A DNA stretch of 64,000 nt from Bacillota bacterium (GTDB taxonomy: Bacteria > Bacillota > UBA4882 > UBA8346), in NCBI GenBank assembly GCA_023435225.1, contig JAEYRX010000040.1, forward strand, positions 1-64,000. Reading direction: 5' to 3'. The position numbers were made by a program, and so were the translations under genes. Positions 18,492 to 27,317 of this stretch are shown here, piece by piece; position 1 is the stretch's first letter, and every line of letters begins with the position of its first letter. The notes below the pieces were generated by a model. It was not told the DNA's origin and did no database searches. It saw only the letters and a list, made by a program, of their open reading frames with translations.

Positions 18492-18631
18492 CCCCTCTCT
18501 TGCTCTCCCCCGCGCAAGTAATTTCATGAAGTTAATCCATGGGGGAGAGTAACCGATGCCTCCGAAGCTACATTCTTTAGATGTCAGAGGCTAGGGTTAC
18601 TCTTCCACTTTGGGGGAGAGCGAGAGAGAGG
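18492..18631. repeat. 140-bp long palindrome between ffh and rpsP
   Basis: Outer arms CCCCTCTCTTGCTCTCCCCC and its near-complement at 18612-18631 enclose inner arms GAGAGTAACCGATGCCTC and GAGGCTAGGGTTACTCTT. The element separates two genes that in Bacillota are normally close, so it looks inserted into the operon; it could act as a processing or attenuation structure. Confidence 0.75.
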
Positions 18632-18685
18632 TGTTTTAAAAAATTCTCAATTACCAAAAATTATTTTTTGAGGGGGGGTGAGACG

Positions 18686-18946
18686 ATGTCTGTAAAAATT
18701 CGCTTAAACAAAATGGGAGCAAAAAAACGACCTTTTTACCGTGTAGTGGTTGCTGATTCTAGAGCTCCGCGTGACGGAAGATTCATCGAAATTATCGGGC
18801 ATTATAATCCGATCGTAGAACCGGTGGAGATTGTGGTTGATAAGGACAAAGCGCAGGATTGGTTAAAAAAAGGAGCTAAACCATCTGAAACCGTGAAACG
18901 GTTGTTTAAAAAAGTTGGCGTAATCGCCGAAGCTTCTGGTAAATGA
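18686..18946 (+). CDS. rpsP: 30S ribosomal protein bS16
   Basis: 86-residue S16 with the family start VKIRLNKMGAKKRPFYRVVVADSR and the GRFIEIIGHYNP block. The ATG at 18686 follows a G-rich ribosome site (AGGGGGGGTGAG). A longer in-frame start at 18581 would add residues encoded by the palindrome and is not used. Confidence 0.96.
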   Translation: MSVKIRLNKMGAKKRPFYRVVVADSRAPRDGRFIEIIGHYNPIVEPVEIVVDKDKAQDWLKKGAKPSETVKRLFKKVGVIAEASGK

Positions 18947-18961
18947 GTGAGGTGTTGATCA

Positions 18962-19195
18962 TTGAAAGATTTGGTTCTCCAAGTTACCAAAGCCTTGGTT
19001 GATCACCCCGAAGACGTTCGGGTTGCCAAAATGGAGCGTAATAATCATATTTTACTGGAGATTACCGTCAACCCTGATGATGTTGGTAAAATCATCGGCA
19101 AGCAAGGCCGGATCATTAAAGCGGTTCGAACTGTAGTGAAAGCTTGTGCACTTCGGGACAACCGGAAAATTACAGTTGAGCTAAGTAATAAATGA
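18962..19195 (+). CDS. khpA: KH-domain RNA-binding protein
   Basis: 77-residue single KH domain with the nucleotide-binding GKIIGKQGR loop. KhpA (YlqC) forms a complex with KhpB and affects cell elongation and RNA metabolism in Gram-positives. TTG start with GAGGTG 9 bases upstream; 15 bases after rpsP and 6 before rimM, as in other Bacillota. Confidence 0.93.
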   Translation: MKDLVLQVTKALVDHPEDVRVAKMERNNHILLEITVNPDDVGKIIGKQGRIIKAVRTVVKACALRDNRKITVELSNK

Positions 19196-19201
19196 GGATA
19201 C

Positions 19202-19729
19202 ATGGATTTACTTGATCTAATAGCTGTCGGAGAAATTATCAAACCCCAGGGGATTCGGGGCGAATTAAAGGTGCTTCCTTTAACGGACAACCTAAAGCGT
19301 TTTAAGGAGATTCGCCGGGTTTATTTTAAAAGTAAAGAAGGGTTTCGGGAGTTAAATATTTTAGGCTTCCGGCCGTTTCAAAATTTTATGTTATTAAGAT
19401 TTGACGGTATTACGGATTTAAACGCCGCTATTGACTTAGGAAGGGGTTTGATTTATATTCCCCGTAATGAGCGGCCAAAACTTCCGGCTGGACGTTATTA
19501 TTATGATGAGATTCAAGGCTTGAAAGTTTATAGCTTAACTGGTGAGTTATTAGGGACTATAGTTCGGATTTTAGAAACCGGTTCCAATGATGTATATGAA
19601 GTTAGTAGCCCATCCGGTAAGCAAATATTGATTCCTGCTTTGAAAAATGTTATTAAAGAAGTTATTCTCGGGGAAGGCAAGATGGTGGTTGAGTTACCAC
19701 CGGGGCTGGTGGAGGATGAAGTTGAATGA
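19202..19729 (+). CDS. rimM: Ribosome maturation factor RimM
   Basis: 175-residue 16S processing factor for 30S head assembly, binding S19. N-terminal half starts AVGEIIKPQGIRGELKV and the C-terminal PRC-barrel half includes YYYDEIQGLKVYS and VLIPA-like ILIPALKNVI. The last four bases overlap the trmD start, showing translational coupling. Confidence 0.95.
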   Translation: MDLLDLIAVGEIIKPQGIRGELKVLPLTDNLKRFKEIRRVYFKSKEGFRELNILGFRPFQNFMLLRFDGITDLNAAIDLGRGLIYIPRNERPKLPAGRYYYDEIQGLKVYSLTGELLGTIVRILETGSNDVYEVSSPSGKQILIPALKNVIKEVILGEGKMVVELPPGLVEDEVE

Positions 19730-20457
19730 TTATTCAAATCCTTACCTTGTTTCCGGAGATGTTTCAGGGGTTTTTTCAAAGTAGTATTTTAAAAAGAGCC
19801 CAGGAACAAAAGTTAGTAGAGTTTCGTTTAATTAATTTTAGAGACTTCACTACGGATAAACACCGGATGGTTGATGATATACCTTACGGCGGGGGGAGCG
19901 GGATGGTTTTAAAACCGGAACCGATTTACCGCGGTTTACAGTTCATCAAAGAAACCGAACCGAACCCGAAAACAGTTTTGTTAACTCCGCAAGGAGAAGT
20001 TTTTAAGCAACAAACAGCCAAAGAATTTTCACAGCTTGAACATCTGGTTTTAATCTGCGGCCATTATGAAGGATTCGATGAAAGAATCCGGAGTTTTGTG
20101 GATCAAGAGATATCTATCGGCGATTTTGTATTAACCGGTGGCGAACCTGCAGCTATGATAATAAGTGATGCTCTGACCAGATTAATACCGGGCGTTTTGG
20201 GTTCCGAGGATTCAGCTATTAATGATTCTTTTACCGGTAATTTGCTTGATTTTCCCCAATATACCCGGCCGGCTGAATTTGAGGGAATGAAGGTTCCCGA
20301 GGTTTTATTAAGTGGTCATCATGCCCGGATTGAAGCTTGGCGCAGGGAACAAGCTGTTTTGAGAACTGCGTTACGTCGTCCGGAGCTTCTGCGACAAATG
20401 GAATTATCCGAGGCTGAAAAAGAGTTATTAATAAAAAAATTGAACTTTAAAATATGA
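19726..20457 (+). CDS. trmD: tRNA (guanine-N1)-methyltransferase
   Basis: SPOUT methylase making m1G37 in tRNA with S-adenosylmethionine. The trefoil-knot motifs are present: PYGGGSGMVLKPEPI, LICGHYEGFDERI and EISIGDFVLTGGEPAAM, ending with the SGHHARIEAWRREQA segment. 243 residues is typical. Overlaps rimM by 4 bases. Confidence 0.97.
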   Translation: MIIQILTLFPEMFQGFFQSSILKRAQEQKLVEFRLINFRDFTTDKHRMVDDIPYGGGSGMVLKPEPIYRGLQFIKETEPNPKTVLLTPQGEVFKQQTAKEFSQLEHLVLICGHYEGFDERIRSFVDQEISIGDFVLTGGEPAAMIISDALTRLIPGVLGSEDSAINDSFTGNLLDFPQYTRPAEFEGMKVPEVLLSGHHARIEAWRREQAVLRTALRRPELLRQMELSEAEKELLIKKLNFKI

Positions 20458-20490
20458 TTTTAACTGCGTGTAAGAGAGGAGGTAAAATAA

Positions 20491-20838
20491 ATGAATATTA
20501 TTGATACTATTGAACGCGAACAGATGCGTTCTGATATTCCTGATTTCGAACCCGGAGATACCGTAAAAGTACATGTGAAGGTTGTTGAGGGTGGTAAAGA
20601 AAGAATCCAGGTTTTTGAAGGAATTGTTATTCGCCGTAGTCATGGTGGCTTAAAAGAAACTTTTACAGTCAGAAAAGTATCCCAAGGTATCGGAGTTGAG
20701 AGAACTTTTCCGGTTCATTCCCCAATGATTGATAAAATCACTGTAGAACGTAAAGGTAAGGTACGCCGTGCTAAATTGTATTATTTAAGAGAACGTTCCG
20801 GAAAGTCAGCCCGTATCGAAGAACGTCGGGAAGTGTAA
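20491..20838 (+). CDS. rplS: 50S ribosomal protein bL19
   Basis: 115 residues with the L19 core FEPGDTVKVHVKVVEG, FEGIVIRRSHGG, FTVRKVSQGIGVERTFP and the basic tail AKLYYLRERSGKSARI. AGAGGAGG lies 8 bases before the ATG. Last ribosomal gene of the operon. Confidence 0.97.
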   Translation: MNIIDTIEREQMRSDIPDFEPGDTVKVHVKVVEGGKERIQVFEGIVIRRSHGGLKETFTVRKVSQGIGVERTFPVHSPMIDKITVERKGKVRRAKLYYLRERSGKSARIEERREV

Positions 20839-20842
20839 AAAG

Positions 20843-20930
20843 AAAAGTTTGAAGAGTGGAGTAAGAAGGGTGAAATATAGTTGTAGAGTTTTAAATTCAC
20901 TCTTTAAGCTTCAAACTTCAAACTTCTTTA
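20843..20930. repeat. Short-word inverted repeat between rplS and lepB
   Basis: AAGTTTGAAGAGTGGAG on the left and CTTTAAGCTTCAAACTTC with a second CAAACTTC on the right are diverged inverted copies. Same style as the other intergenic short-word hairpins. Confidence 0.5.
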
Positions 20931-20952
20931 TTTAAAATTGGGGGGCATTCCC

Positions 20953-21507
20953 ATGTGGGAAATAAAAAAGTCTGAATACCGCGAAAATGTGGAATCATTC
21001 GCCATTGCAGTGTTAACTATTCTATTTATTATTATTTTTATAATTCAATCTTTTTTAGTAAGCGGAACTTCAATGGTACCTACTCTCCAAGACAGGGAAC
21101 GCTTGATAGTTAATAAGTTTATTTATAGGTTTACTTCTCCCCGGACCGGAGATATTATTGTGCTTAAGCCGCCTCATGATACCCGGAAATATATTAAGCG
21201 GGTAATTGGGTTACCCAATGATTCAATTGAAATCCGAGATTCTAAAGTTTATGTAAATGGGACAGAGTTGAAAGAACCATATATTAATGAAAAGAATCTT
21301 CAAGATTATCCTTATACGAACGTACCCGATCAAACTATCTTTGTGATGGGTGATAACCGCAATTACAGCAAAGATAGTCGTGATCCCGACGTTGGTTTTA
21401 TACCGTTGAAAAATGTGGTTGGAAAAGCAGTCTTTATCTTCTGGCCGTTAAATAAAGTAAAAATACTTTTTAATCCGAAGTATGAAAATCTGATGCATTA
21501 TGACTAG
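20953..21507 (+). CDS. lepB: Type I signal peptidase
   Basis: Membrane-anchored Ser/Lys protease that removes Sec/Tat signal peptides. One N-terminal transmembrane helix (about residues 14-36), catalytic Ser in SGTSMVPTL, catalytic Lys in YIKRVIGLP, and the GDNRNYSKDSR box near the end. 184 residues, as in single-helix Bacillota SipS-like enzymes. A GGGGG site lies before ATG 20953. It follows rplS in many Bacillota. Confidence 0.95.
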   Translation: MWEIKKSEYRENVESFAIAVLTILFIIIFIIQSFLVSGTSMVPTLQDRERLIVNKFIYRFTSPRTGDIIVLKPPHDTRKYIKRVIGLPNDSIEIRDSKVYVNGTELKEPYINEKNLQDYPYTNVPDQTIFVMGDNRNYSKDSRDPDVGFIPLKNVVGKAVFIFWPLNKVKILFNPKYENLMHYD

Positions 21508-21555
21508 GATATCTTCTGATCTAAACAGGTTTAAGAAATAATAATCACTGAAAAC

Positions 21556-21590
21556 AAACCAAACCAAAATTTAAAAGGTTTGGTTTTTAT
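21556..21590 (+). terminator. Terminator of the ribosomal/SRP operon
   Basis: AAACCAAACC, an 11-base loop, GGTTTGGTTT and further T residues. Confidence 0.85.
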
Positions 21591-21640
21591 TTTTATAATT
21601 GTTTGAATAACTATTTTGCAGGGTGGGGCAACCTAATATA

Positions 21641-21796
21641 TAAGATGAACTAAATTATCCTATAAACTTTTCCATACTGATAGCATGTTCAGTGAGGTTT
21701 GGTATTTATCCAGCTTGATTTTATTAATTATAGCTGGATAAACGCCGATTTAAATACGGATGTGAAAGGGTAAATAAGCGAATTTAGTTCATCTTA
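21641..21796. repeat. 156-bp element with perfect 16-bp terminal inverted repeats
   Basis: Ends TAAGATGAACTAAATT and AATTTAGTTCATCTTA are perfect complements. Inside, TTTATCCAGCT and AGCTGGATAAA form a second perfect 11-bp stem. No coding frame. Immediately after it (about 21809-21856) ATATGTCGC and GCGACATAT form another hairpin; related words occur at 17110-17150. Looks like a MITE; only one copy in this window. Confidence 0.7.
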
Positions 21797-21910
21797 TGAA
21801 TCAACGAAATATGTCGCTCTCTATGCGTTCGGAAAATTTAGCGCGACATATATAGGTTGTAAGGAACGATCTAAGGTCAAATTAATCTTATAATAAAGGA
21901 GGGAAAAGTA

Positions 21911-22102
21911 GTGCCGGATGTAAATTGTACTGTTGATAACTGTAAGTATTGGACCCAGGATAACTTATGTCAAGCTCAACAAATAGTAATCCAGAATGAT
22001 GAGAACGGCGGATTTTCAAAAAATGCCGATTTAAAGTCTTTGACTGCCACTCCTGCCGACTCAAATGATGATACCTGTTGTCAGACTTTTAAAATGAAGT
22101 AG
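21911..22102 (+). CDS. DUF1540 small Cys-rich protein
   Basis: 63 residues with the DUF1540 pattern CTVDNCKYWTQDNLCQA and a C-terminal CCQTF. These proteins are common in Clostridia and sporulating Bacillota, and the Cys spacing suggests metal binding; biochemical role unknown. AAAGGAGGG lies before a GTG start. Confidence 0.85.
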   Translation: MPDVNCTVDNCKYWTQDNLCQAQQIVIQNDENGGFSKNADLKSLTATPADSNDDTCCQTFKMK

Positions 22103-22204
22103 GATTTATAATTAATTGACAATTGAGAATGGACAATTGACAATTAAAGACACAAATATTATATGATAGTTTCAACTTAAGAAGACAGGTCAATAATTTA
22201 AATA

Positions 22205-22239
22205 AAAAAACCCGGTTAACGTTAGCGCCGGGTTTTTTT
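22205..22239 (+). terminator. Terminator of the DUF1540 gene
   Basis: AAAAAACCCGG, a 12-base loop, CCGGGTTTTTTT. Upstream, 22107-22146 contains tandem copies of ATTGACAATTGAGA-like words. Confidence 0.88.
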
Positions 22240-22263
22240 ATTTAAGCGAATATTTTTATTTAG

Positions 22264-22361
22264 GGAAGCGCTGATTAATCCGATTTTGTGCGAGCAAATA
22301 TGCGGTATTAGGCATTTTACGAAGCACAAAATCGTCACTTATTCAATTAATCAGCGCTTCC
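22264..22361. repeat. 98-bp palindromic element, copy 2
   Basis: Identical over its 98 bases to copy 1 (6051-6148) as far as can be compared by eye and in the same orientation. It sits in the leader region of the outer-membrane protein gene. Confidence 0.9.
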
Positions 22362-22496
22362 TTAGAATTCTGAAAACCGCCTCAATCGAAAAGTTGGTTT
22401 TATTTACAGATATAAGATGTTTTTTACTTTTTATACTTTAAAAACCTGGTATTTCTGCCGAAGTATTAAGTAACCACAGTGAAGGGAGGTGAGAAA

Positions 22497-23534
22497 ATGA
22501 AACGGATTTCAATTTTGATTCTGGCATTAGGCTTAATCATCCTCTATACTTCTGCTGCTTGGGCCGATATACCGGCTGGGTTCGGCGCTAAAGCCGTCGG
22601 AATGGGAGGCGCATTTACCGCAGTGGCTGATGATGGTTCCGCCCCGTACTGGAACCCGGCCGGGATAACTCAGATCAAGTTTGTAACTATTACACCGGCG
22701 GTCGGCTTGCAAGGTAAGTATGACCTCTCCGATAAATTGATTGACACTAACGGTGATTTACCAGAATTTAATGAAAATGACTTTCAGTTGGCTTCTATGG
22801 ACTATTTAGGCATAACCTCAAGGTATTTTGCGATAAACGGTATGATCGATTTAAGCGCAACGGCGATTGCCGACAGGAATACCATGACGGCCGGTGCTGA
22901 AAGTTACGGTTACGGCGCGTTGACTATTGCCGGGAAATTTGGAGAACAACTGGCGGTAGGGGTTAATTTAAAAACCGTTCAAGCAGTATTTGTTGAAACC
23001 AGTGTTAATAGCGATAATGTATCAGGTTCAAAGAAATGGGCTGAAGGTGAGGGAATGGCCTTTGATATCGGAGTTCTTTACCGGTTAAGCGAGAAAACCA
23101 GAGTAGGTTTTGTCGGGCGAAATGTTATTGGTAAAGTTGACTGGGACAATGGGACAATAGAGAATTATACTCTCCTTAATCCTACTGGAATAGAAGAACC
23201 ATGGGATAAGAGTGAAGTAAAAGCAAATATTCCGAAAACCTATACTGTGGGAATAGCTTATAATCCCTATGAATCCCTAACCTTAGCCGCAGACGCCGAA
23301 ATAATCGACACTTGGAATAAAGATAATGACCAAACCCGGATACATGTAGGATTGGAACAGACCGCATTATGGAAATCCGTAGCCTTGCGTTTGGGAGGTT
23401 ATACCAACAAAGATAAAGGTATGACTTTTACCGGGGGAATAGGATTTAAGTTATTGGTGCTGGTTGTGGATTTGGCTTATGTAAGCGCCGAAGACGCAGC
23501 TGGATATTATGTCACGGCTGGACTTAAGTTTTAG
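22497..23534 (+). CDS. PorV/FadL-like outer-membrane beta-barrel protein
   Basis: 345 residues. A signal peptide (cleavage after AWA near residue 23) is followed by the family hallmark GFGAKAVGMGGAFTAVADDGSAPYWNPAGI, split here as GMGGAFTAVADD and YWNPAGI, which is shared by FadL and PorV/UPF0164 barrels. Alternating strands follow and the protein ends YYVTAGLKF, a terminal Phe as needed for BAM-type insertion. It implies an outer membrane. GGGAGGTGA precedes ATG 22497, better than ATG 22479. Transport of hydrophobic solutes or a PorV-like role are both possible. Confidence 0.82.
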   Translation: MKRISILILALGLIILYTSAAWADIPAGFGAKAVGMGGAFTAVADDGSAPYWNPAGITQIKFVTITPAVGLQGKYDLSDKLIDTNGDLPEFNENDFQLASMDYLGITSRYFAINGMIDLSATAIADRNTMTAGAESYGYGALTIAGKFGEQLAVGVNLKTVQAVFVETSVNSDNVSGSKKWAEGEGMAFDIGVLYRLSEKTRVGFVGRNVIGKVDWDNGTIENYTLLNPTGIEEPWDKSEVKANIPKTYTVGIAYNPYESLTLAADAEIIDTWNKDNDQTRIHVGLEQTALWKSVALRLGGYTNKDKGMTFTGGIGFKLLVLVVDLAYVSAEDAAGYYVTAGLKF

Positions 23535-23597
23535 AGTTTAGGGAAGTGTATTTTTTATATAAGATATACATAATCAAAGATACATTATATAAATAGG

Positions 23598-23625
23598 ATA
23601 GCCGCTTTTACGGCTATTTTTTTTA
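23598..23625 (+). terminator. Terminator of the outer-membrane protein gene
   Basis: ATAGCCG-CTTTTA-CGGCTAT followed by nine T residues. Confidence 0.9.
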
Positions 23626-23650
23626 TTTGTAAATATGGAACTGGTATTGC

Positions 23651-23678
23651 TTGACATTTTTTTGGAACAGGTTATACT
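23651..23678 (+). promoter_or_regulatory. Sigma-A promoter for the PKD protein gene
   Basis: TTGACA (23651-23656), 16 bases, TATACT (23673-23678). The transcript would carry a leader of about 250 bases that includes a TTGCCA/TGGCAA hairpin and one 117-bp palindromic element. Confidence 0.75.
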
Positions 23679-23796
23679 TAATTTAAATCTGCCCCCGGCA
23701 AATAACCTTATAAAGAAGAGGATAACCATCAATACTGTTGCCAAAAATGGCAAGAATCGCCTACTGTTAAAGAGATATTTTTTACTATATTATTAA

Positions 23797-23911
23797 AGGA
23801 AGTTTCATAATTACCTGATTTAATTTCGGATATAATATATAGTGATTTGCCCGGATCTGGCCATCAATATATTATATTCGAATGTAAAGTTTTAAAATTA
23901 TGAAAATTCCT
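23797..23911. repeat. About 117-bp palindromic element, copy 2
   Basis: Left AGGAAGTTTCATAATTA and right AATTATGAAAATTCCT match copy 1 ends with compensating changes; the central CATCAATATATTATA segment is shared with copies 1 and 3. Confidence 0.75.
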
Positions 23912-23936
23912 CATTTAAATAGAGGGAGGATTTAAA

Positions 23937-25904
23937 TTGAAGAAATATTACATATTTATGATCGCTTTTTTATTTTTCATCTCTACAAACTTGGCTTTCG
24001 GGGTTGATAATAGTGACTCTAAATTAATTCCAATCCAGCGGTTGATACAAGTTTCAGTAGCTCAATTGGCCCAAAAGAAGGAGTTGATTGTTCCCAGTGA
24101 CCCTTTAAGTTTTGATACTACGTTGGAGTGGGAAGTAACCATTGAGAAAGTAAGTTTGGCTAGTGAAAAAGATGCCGCGTTTTTTACCGTTGAGGATTTT
24201 AATAAACCCGGAAAGCAATTGGAGAGAAAAACCAGCTCCGCTTCGGGTAAGCTGAATATCCCCAAAGGAACCAAGTATAAAATAACTCTTTATGCGGGTG
24301 AATACTCCCGGTTATTATCCAAAGATGGAACTGAAGTCTACGCTAAGTTAAAATATACAGAAGCTCAGGTGAGGTACTCGATGGGAGATAAACCGCACCA
24401 ATTTAATTTTGAGGTAATAGGACCGGAAGGATTGGATCAATGGAATTGGTTTTGGGGCAGTAATGATAAATCTTCCGGTAAAAGTATAGAACATCAATTC
24501 AGCAGTGATGGTAGATTCCCGGTTGTAGTAGAAGGGAATGGGAAGACTTTATCCGGAGTGGGATCACAGAAGTTCTACTTTGAGCTGGAGGTACCCCCTT
24601 TAATTGTTCTAGATCCCAAGGTTGAACCTTTAAGTGGCCCGGCGGAACTGAATGTTACCGCTAAAGTGAATGCCGTAGTTAATTATGGGCAGAAGGCCAC
24701 TTATACCTGGAATTTTGGAAACGGAGTGGAATTAACGGGACCTGAAGCCGGTAATAACTATGTTCAACCGGGTAATTATCAATTGGTTTTAACTGCTCAA
24801 GTCGGAGAGAGCATATTTCAAAAGAGTTGGTTGATAGATGTTTTGCCGTTGAATATAGCTCCAAATCCGGTGATGACTCCTTTATCCGGCCCAGTTCCTT
24901 TGGAAGTTATTGGAACGGCTCATCCGAGCATTAACGGTGGACCGACGCAGTTAAGATTCAATTGGATATTTGGAGAAGAAATAACCGAAGGAAGTCAATT
25001 TAAGCATAAATTTACTGAACCCGGAGAGTATCAAGTAGTCTTTAAAACCGTAGACAAACTTCATCAATCGTTAGTTATCCCGGATACCGTATTTTTAGTT
25101 AAGGCTTTGCCGCCACAGATTCATATTAAACCGACTGCTTCCATCAGTAAAGGGTTAATCCCGTTGGCGGTAAATTTCGATCCGCAAATGACTATCCAGG
25201 GGTCGCCGGTGGAACTGATTTACCGTTGGGATTTTGGCGACGGGGAAACCGCTAATCAGCCTAAACCGACTCATATCTTTAAAAAACCCGGGACCTATGA
25301 TGTTCAATTAACGGTTACCGACCGTCTGCATCAAGGGAATTTAGTAACCGGAACTCTCAAAGTTGAAGTTATGGCCCCGGAGATGAAAGTAACGGCAATA
25401 CCCAGTGTTACCAGCGGGTTAGCTCCTCTAAAAGTAAGTTTCAATACTCAAATAGGAGTGACCGGTTCGCCATGTGATCCGCAGTATTTATGGGATTTTG
25501 GTGACGGCGGCACTGCTGTAGAGCAAAATCCGGTTCATATTTTCAAACAAGAAGGAGAATATGTGGTTACTTTGGAGGTTAAGGACTGGCTGCATCCGTC
25601 AAGTACCGTAAAAACTTCGTTAACCATTGAAGTTAAACTACCGAAAATCCGCTTGACTGCCAATGTATCGCCATCTTCCGGCAAAGCTCCTCTAACTGTT
25701 AACTGTCAGGCCTGGGCCGATAAGGAGGGTGACAAAAACCCTGAAATGAAGTATATCTGGGATTTCGGCGACGGTGTTGTGGTTGAGGGTATGGATCAAA
25801 AGCATACTTTTGTACAGCCCGGGACTTATAATGTGTTGGTTTATGTGGAGGATTTGGAGTTGGGAATTACGGAACGGAAAAATTTTAAAGTGGTAGTGAA
25901 ATAG
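23937..25904 (+). CDS. Exported protein with PKD repeats
   Basis: 655 residues. Signal peptide (MKKYY, hydrophobic core, cleavage after AFG near residue 22), a unique N-domain to about residue 160, then six PKD-like beta-sandwich repeats at roughly 161-214, 222-301, 302-391, 392-478, 479-565 and 566-655. The last three have the classical WDFGDG motif; earlier ones are degenerate (WFWGSN, WNFGNG, WIFGEE). No catalytic domain or anchor, so likely an extracellular or periplasmic adhesive/scaffold protein. TTG start with GGGAGGA. Has its own promoter and terminator. Confidence 0.85.
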   Translation: MKKYYIFMIAFLFFISTNLAFGVDNSDSKLIPIQRLIQVSVAQLAQKKELIVPSDPLSFDTTLEWEVTIEKVSLASEKDAAFFTVEDFNKPGKQLERKTSSASGKLNIPKGTKYKITLYAGEYSRLLSKDGTEVYAKLKYTEAQVRYSMGDKPHQFNFEVIGPEGLDQWNWFWGSNDKSSGKSIEHQFSSDGRFPVVVEGNGKTLSGVGSQKFYFELEVPPLIVLDPKVEPLSGPAELNVTAKVNAVVNYGQKATYTWNFGNGVELTGPEAGNNYVQPGNYQLVLTAQVGESIFQKSWLIDVLPLNIAPNPVMTPLSGPVPLEVIGTAHPSINGGPTQLRFNWIFGEEITEGSQFKHKFTEPGEYQVVFKTVDKLHQSLVIPDTVFLVKALPPQIHIKPTASISKGLIPLAVNFDPQMTIQGSPVELIYRWDFGDGETANQPKPTHIFKKPGTYDVQLTVTDRLHQGNLVTGTLKVEVMAPEMKVTAIPSVTSGLAPLKVSFNTQIGVTGSPCDPQYLWDFGDGGTAVEQNPVHIFKQEGEYVVTLEVKDWLHPSSTVKTSLTIEVKLPKIRLTANVSPSSGKAPLTVNCQAWADKEGDKNPEMKYIWDFGDGVVVEGMDQKHTFVQPGTYNVLVYVEDLELGITERKNFKVVVK

Positions 25905-25920
25905 ATTTATTATAAAACGA

Positions 25921-25950
25921 GCCGTCCTCGAATTTTGGGGACGGTTTTTT
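25921..25950 (+). terminator. Terminator of the PKD protein gene
   Basis: GCCGTCC and GGACGGT stem, loop of about 11 bases, then six T residues. The following 300 bases to the deoR-type gene hold no clear gene. Confidence 0.85.
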
Positions 25951-26231
25951 ATGATATTCTTTTATAACATCTTCCGCCTTGGTTTAATAAAATCTATATT
26001 CCCGGTAGTTAACACTGGTATTCCTCCAATATCAATGGCGGTAAAGATTCAATTGACCATGTCTTCTATATAACATGTAAACTGGGAATCACTGACTTGG
26101 ACTTTTAGGGTATGATATGTACCTATAATTAAGATCGGTTCTCAATTGGAGTTATACAAGCTTATTGATTGGTGAGGCCTTATTTTTGTTTCCTTACGAA
26201 AACCATATTTTAAGTTTCAAAACAAGAACAA

Positions 26232-26260
26232 TTGACATCAAACAAAAGAAAACGTAAAAT
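26232..26260 (+). promoter_or_regulatory. Promoter of the DeoR-family regulator, with A-rich repeats
   Basis: TTGACA (26232-26237), 17 bases, TAAAAT (26255-26260). The spacer reads CAAACAAAAGAAAACG, the kind of A-rich direct repeat bound by some DeoR-family sugar repressors, so autoregulation is plausible but inferred. Confidence 0.65.
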
Positions 26261-26293
26261 AAAAGTAAGGGTTTATTCCTAGGGGGTATGTTC

Positions 26294-27055
26294 ATGTTTC
26301 CGGAAGAACGTAGAGCTGTTATTCTGGATAAATTGAATAAATCAGGCCGTTGCCGGGTAATTGACCTGGCTCGGGAGCTGACCGTATCTGAAGTTACTGT
26401 CCGTCAAGACCTGGATTTATTGGAAAAGCAGGGCTTATTAAACCGGACTCATGGCGGAGCCATCCTTACCTCCAAAAGAGGCTTCGAGCGGTCGTTCCAG
26501 ATAGAGGAGACAGCCTTCAAGGAAGAAAAAGCAAGGATAGGTAAGGCTGCGGCTGAAATGGTTTCCGATGGGGAGACTATTATACTTGACGTGGGGACCA
26601 CCGTAACTGAGATTGCCCGTAATTTGCAACTGTGTAAAGGTGTAACCGTAATCACTAACGCTTTGAATATCGCCATGTTATTGGAAGAGATTCCGGAGAT
26701 TACGGTTTTGGTTACCGGAGGTACGCTGCGGGCTAAACAGCATTCATTGGTAAATCCCTATGCTCAATTTATCCTGGAAAGAGTCCAAGTTGACCTGGCA
26801 TTTATAGGCTCCAATGGTATTGAGGCTGATCATGGAGTTACCAATTCCAATATTGTAGAGGCCGAAATGAAGTCTTTATTCATTAAAACCGCCCGCCGTA
26901 GGGTGTTGGTGGCTGACTCCGGTAAAATAGGCAATGTCGCCCTGGCCAAAGTTGCGGATGTCAACGAGATTGATCTGCTAATCACCGATGACCAAGCCGA
27001 TAAAGATGAGATAGACAGATTGACCGAGAAAGGGCTGGAGGTAAGGGTGGTTTAA
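26294..27055 (+). CDS. DeoR/GlpR-family sugar-metabolism repressor
   Basis: 253 residues. N-terminal winged helix-turn-helix starting PEERRAVILDKLNKSGRC with the recognition motif SEVTVRQDLDLLEKQGLLNRTHGGA, then the sugar-phosphate-sensing DeoRC domain with DVGTTVTEIARNL, VTGGTLR, FIGSNGIE and LVADSGKIG. Usually represses a sugar operon and is released by a phosphorylated sugar. A GGGGG site favours ATG 26294 over 26288. It precedes galK by 260 bases with a 98-bp repeat between, so regulation of galK/galE is a reasonable guess. Confidence 0.9.
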   Translation: MFPEERRAVILDKLNKSGRCRVIDLARELTVSEVTVRQDLDLLEKQGLLNRTHGGAILTSKRGFERSFQIEETAFKEEKARIGKAAAEMVSDGETIILDVGTTVTEIARNLQLCKGVTVITNALNIAMLLEEIPEITVLVTGGTLRAKQHSLVNPYAQFILERVQVDLAFIGSNGIEADHGVTNSNIVEAEMKSLFIKTARRRVLVADSGKIGNVALAKVADVNEIDLLITDDQADKDEIDRLTEKGLEVRVV

Positions 27056-27155
27056 ATTAATTGACAATGAACAATTGTCAATAATGAAGTAAAGCGCAGT
27101 AATAAGCTAATTGAAAAAATATTAATCTCTTAATTTTCTGTGTTTATAAATTTAA

Positions 27156-27253
27156 GGAAGCGCTGATTAATTGAATAAGTGACGATTTTGTGCTTCGCAA
27201 AATGCCTAATACCGCATATTTGCTCGCACAAAATCGGATTAATCAGCGCTTCC
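27156..27253. repeat. 98-bp palindromic element, copy 3 (inverted)
   Basis: Same element as copies 1, 2 and 4 but in opposite orientation, with one difference (GCTTCGCAAAATGCC for GCTTCGTAAAATGCC). Lies between the DeoR regulator and galK. Flanked by ATTGACAATGAACAATTGTC-type and TTAATTGTCAATTCTCAATTG-type short repeats. Confidence 0.9.
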
Positions 27254-27317
27254 TTAATTAAATATGTTTTTAATTGTCAATTCTCAATTGTACATATTAA
27301 AAGGGGAGTGATTCCGG

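Noticed and set aside
23690..23790. Possible riboswitch in the PKD gene leader
   Set aside because: Only a short TTGCCA/TGGCAA hairpin is seen; no conserved core of c-di-GMP or other known classes.
25955..26080. Possible minus-strand gene remnant (TAIDIGGIPVLTTGNIDF-like frame) or 40-codon plus frame
   Set aside because: Too short, stops close on both sides, no ribosome site and no recognised similarity.
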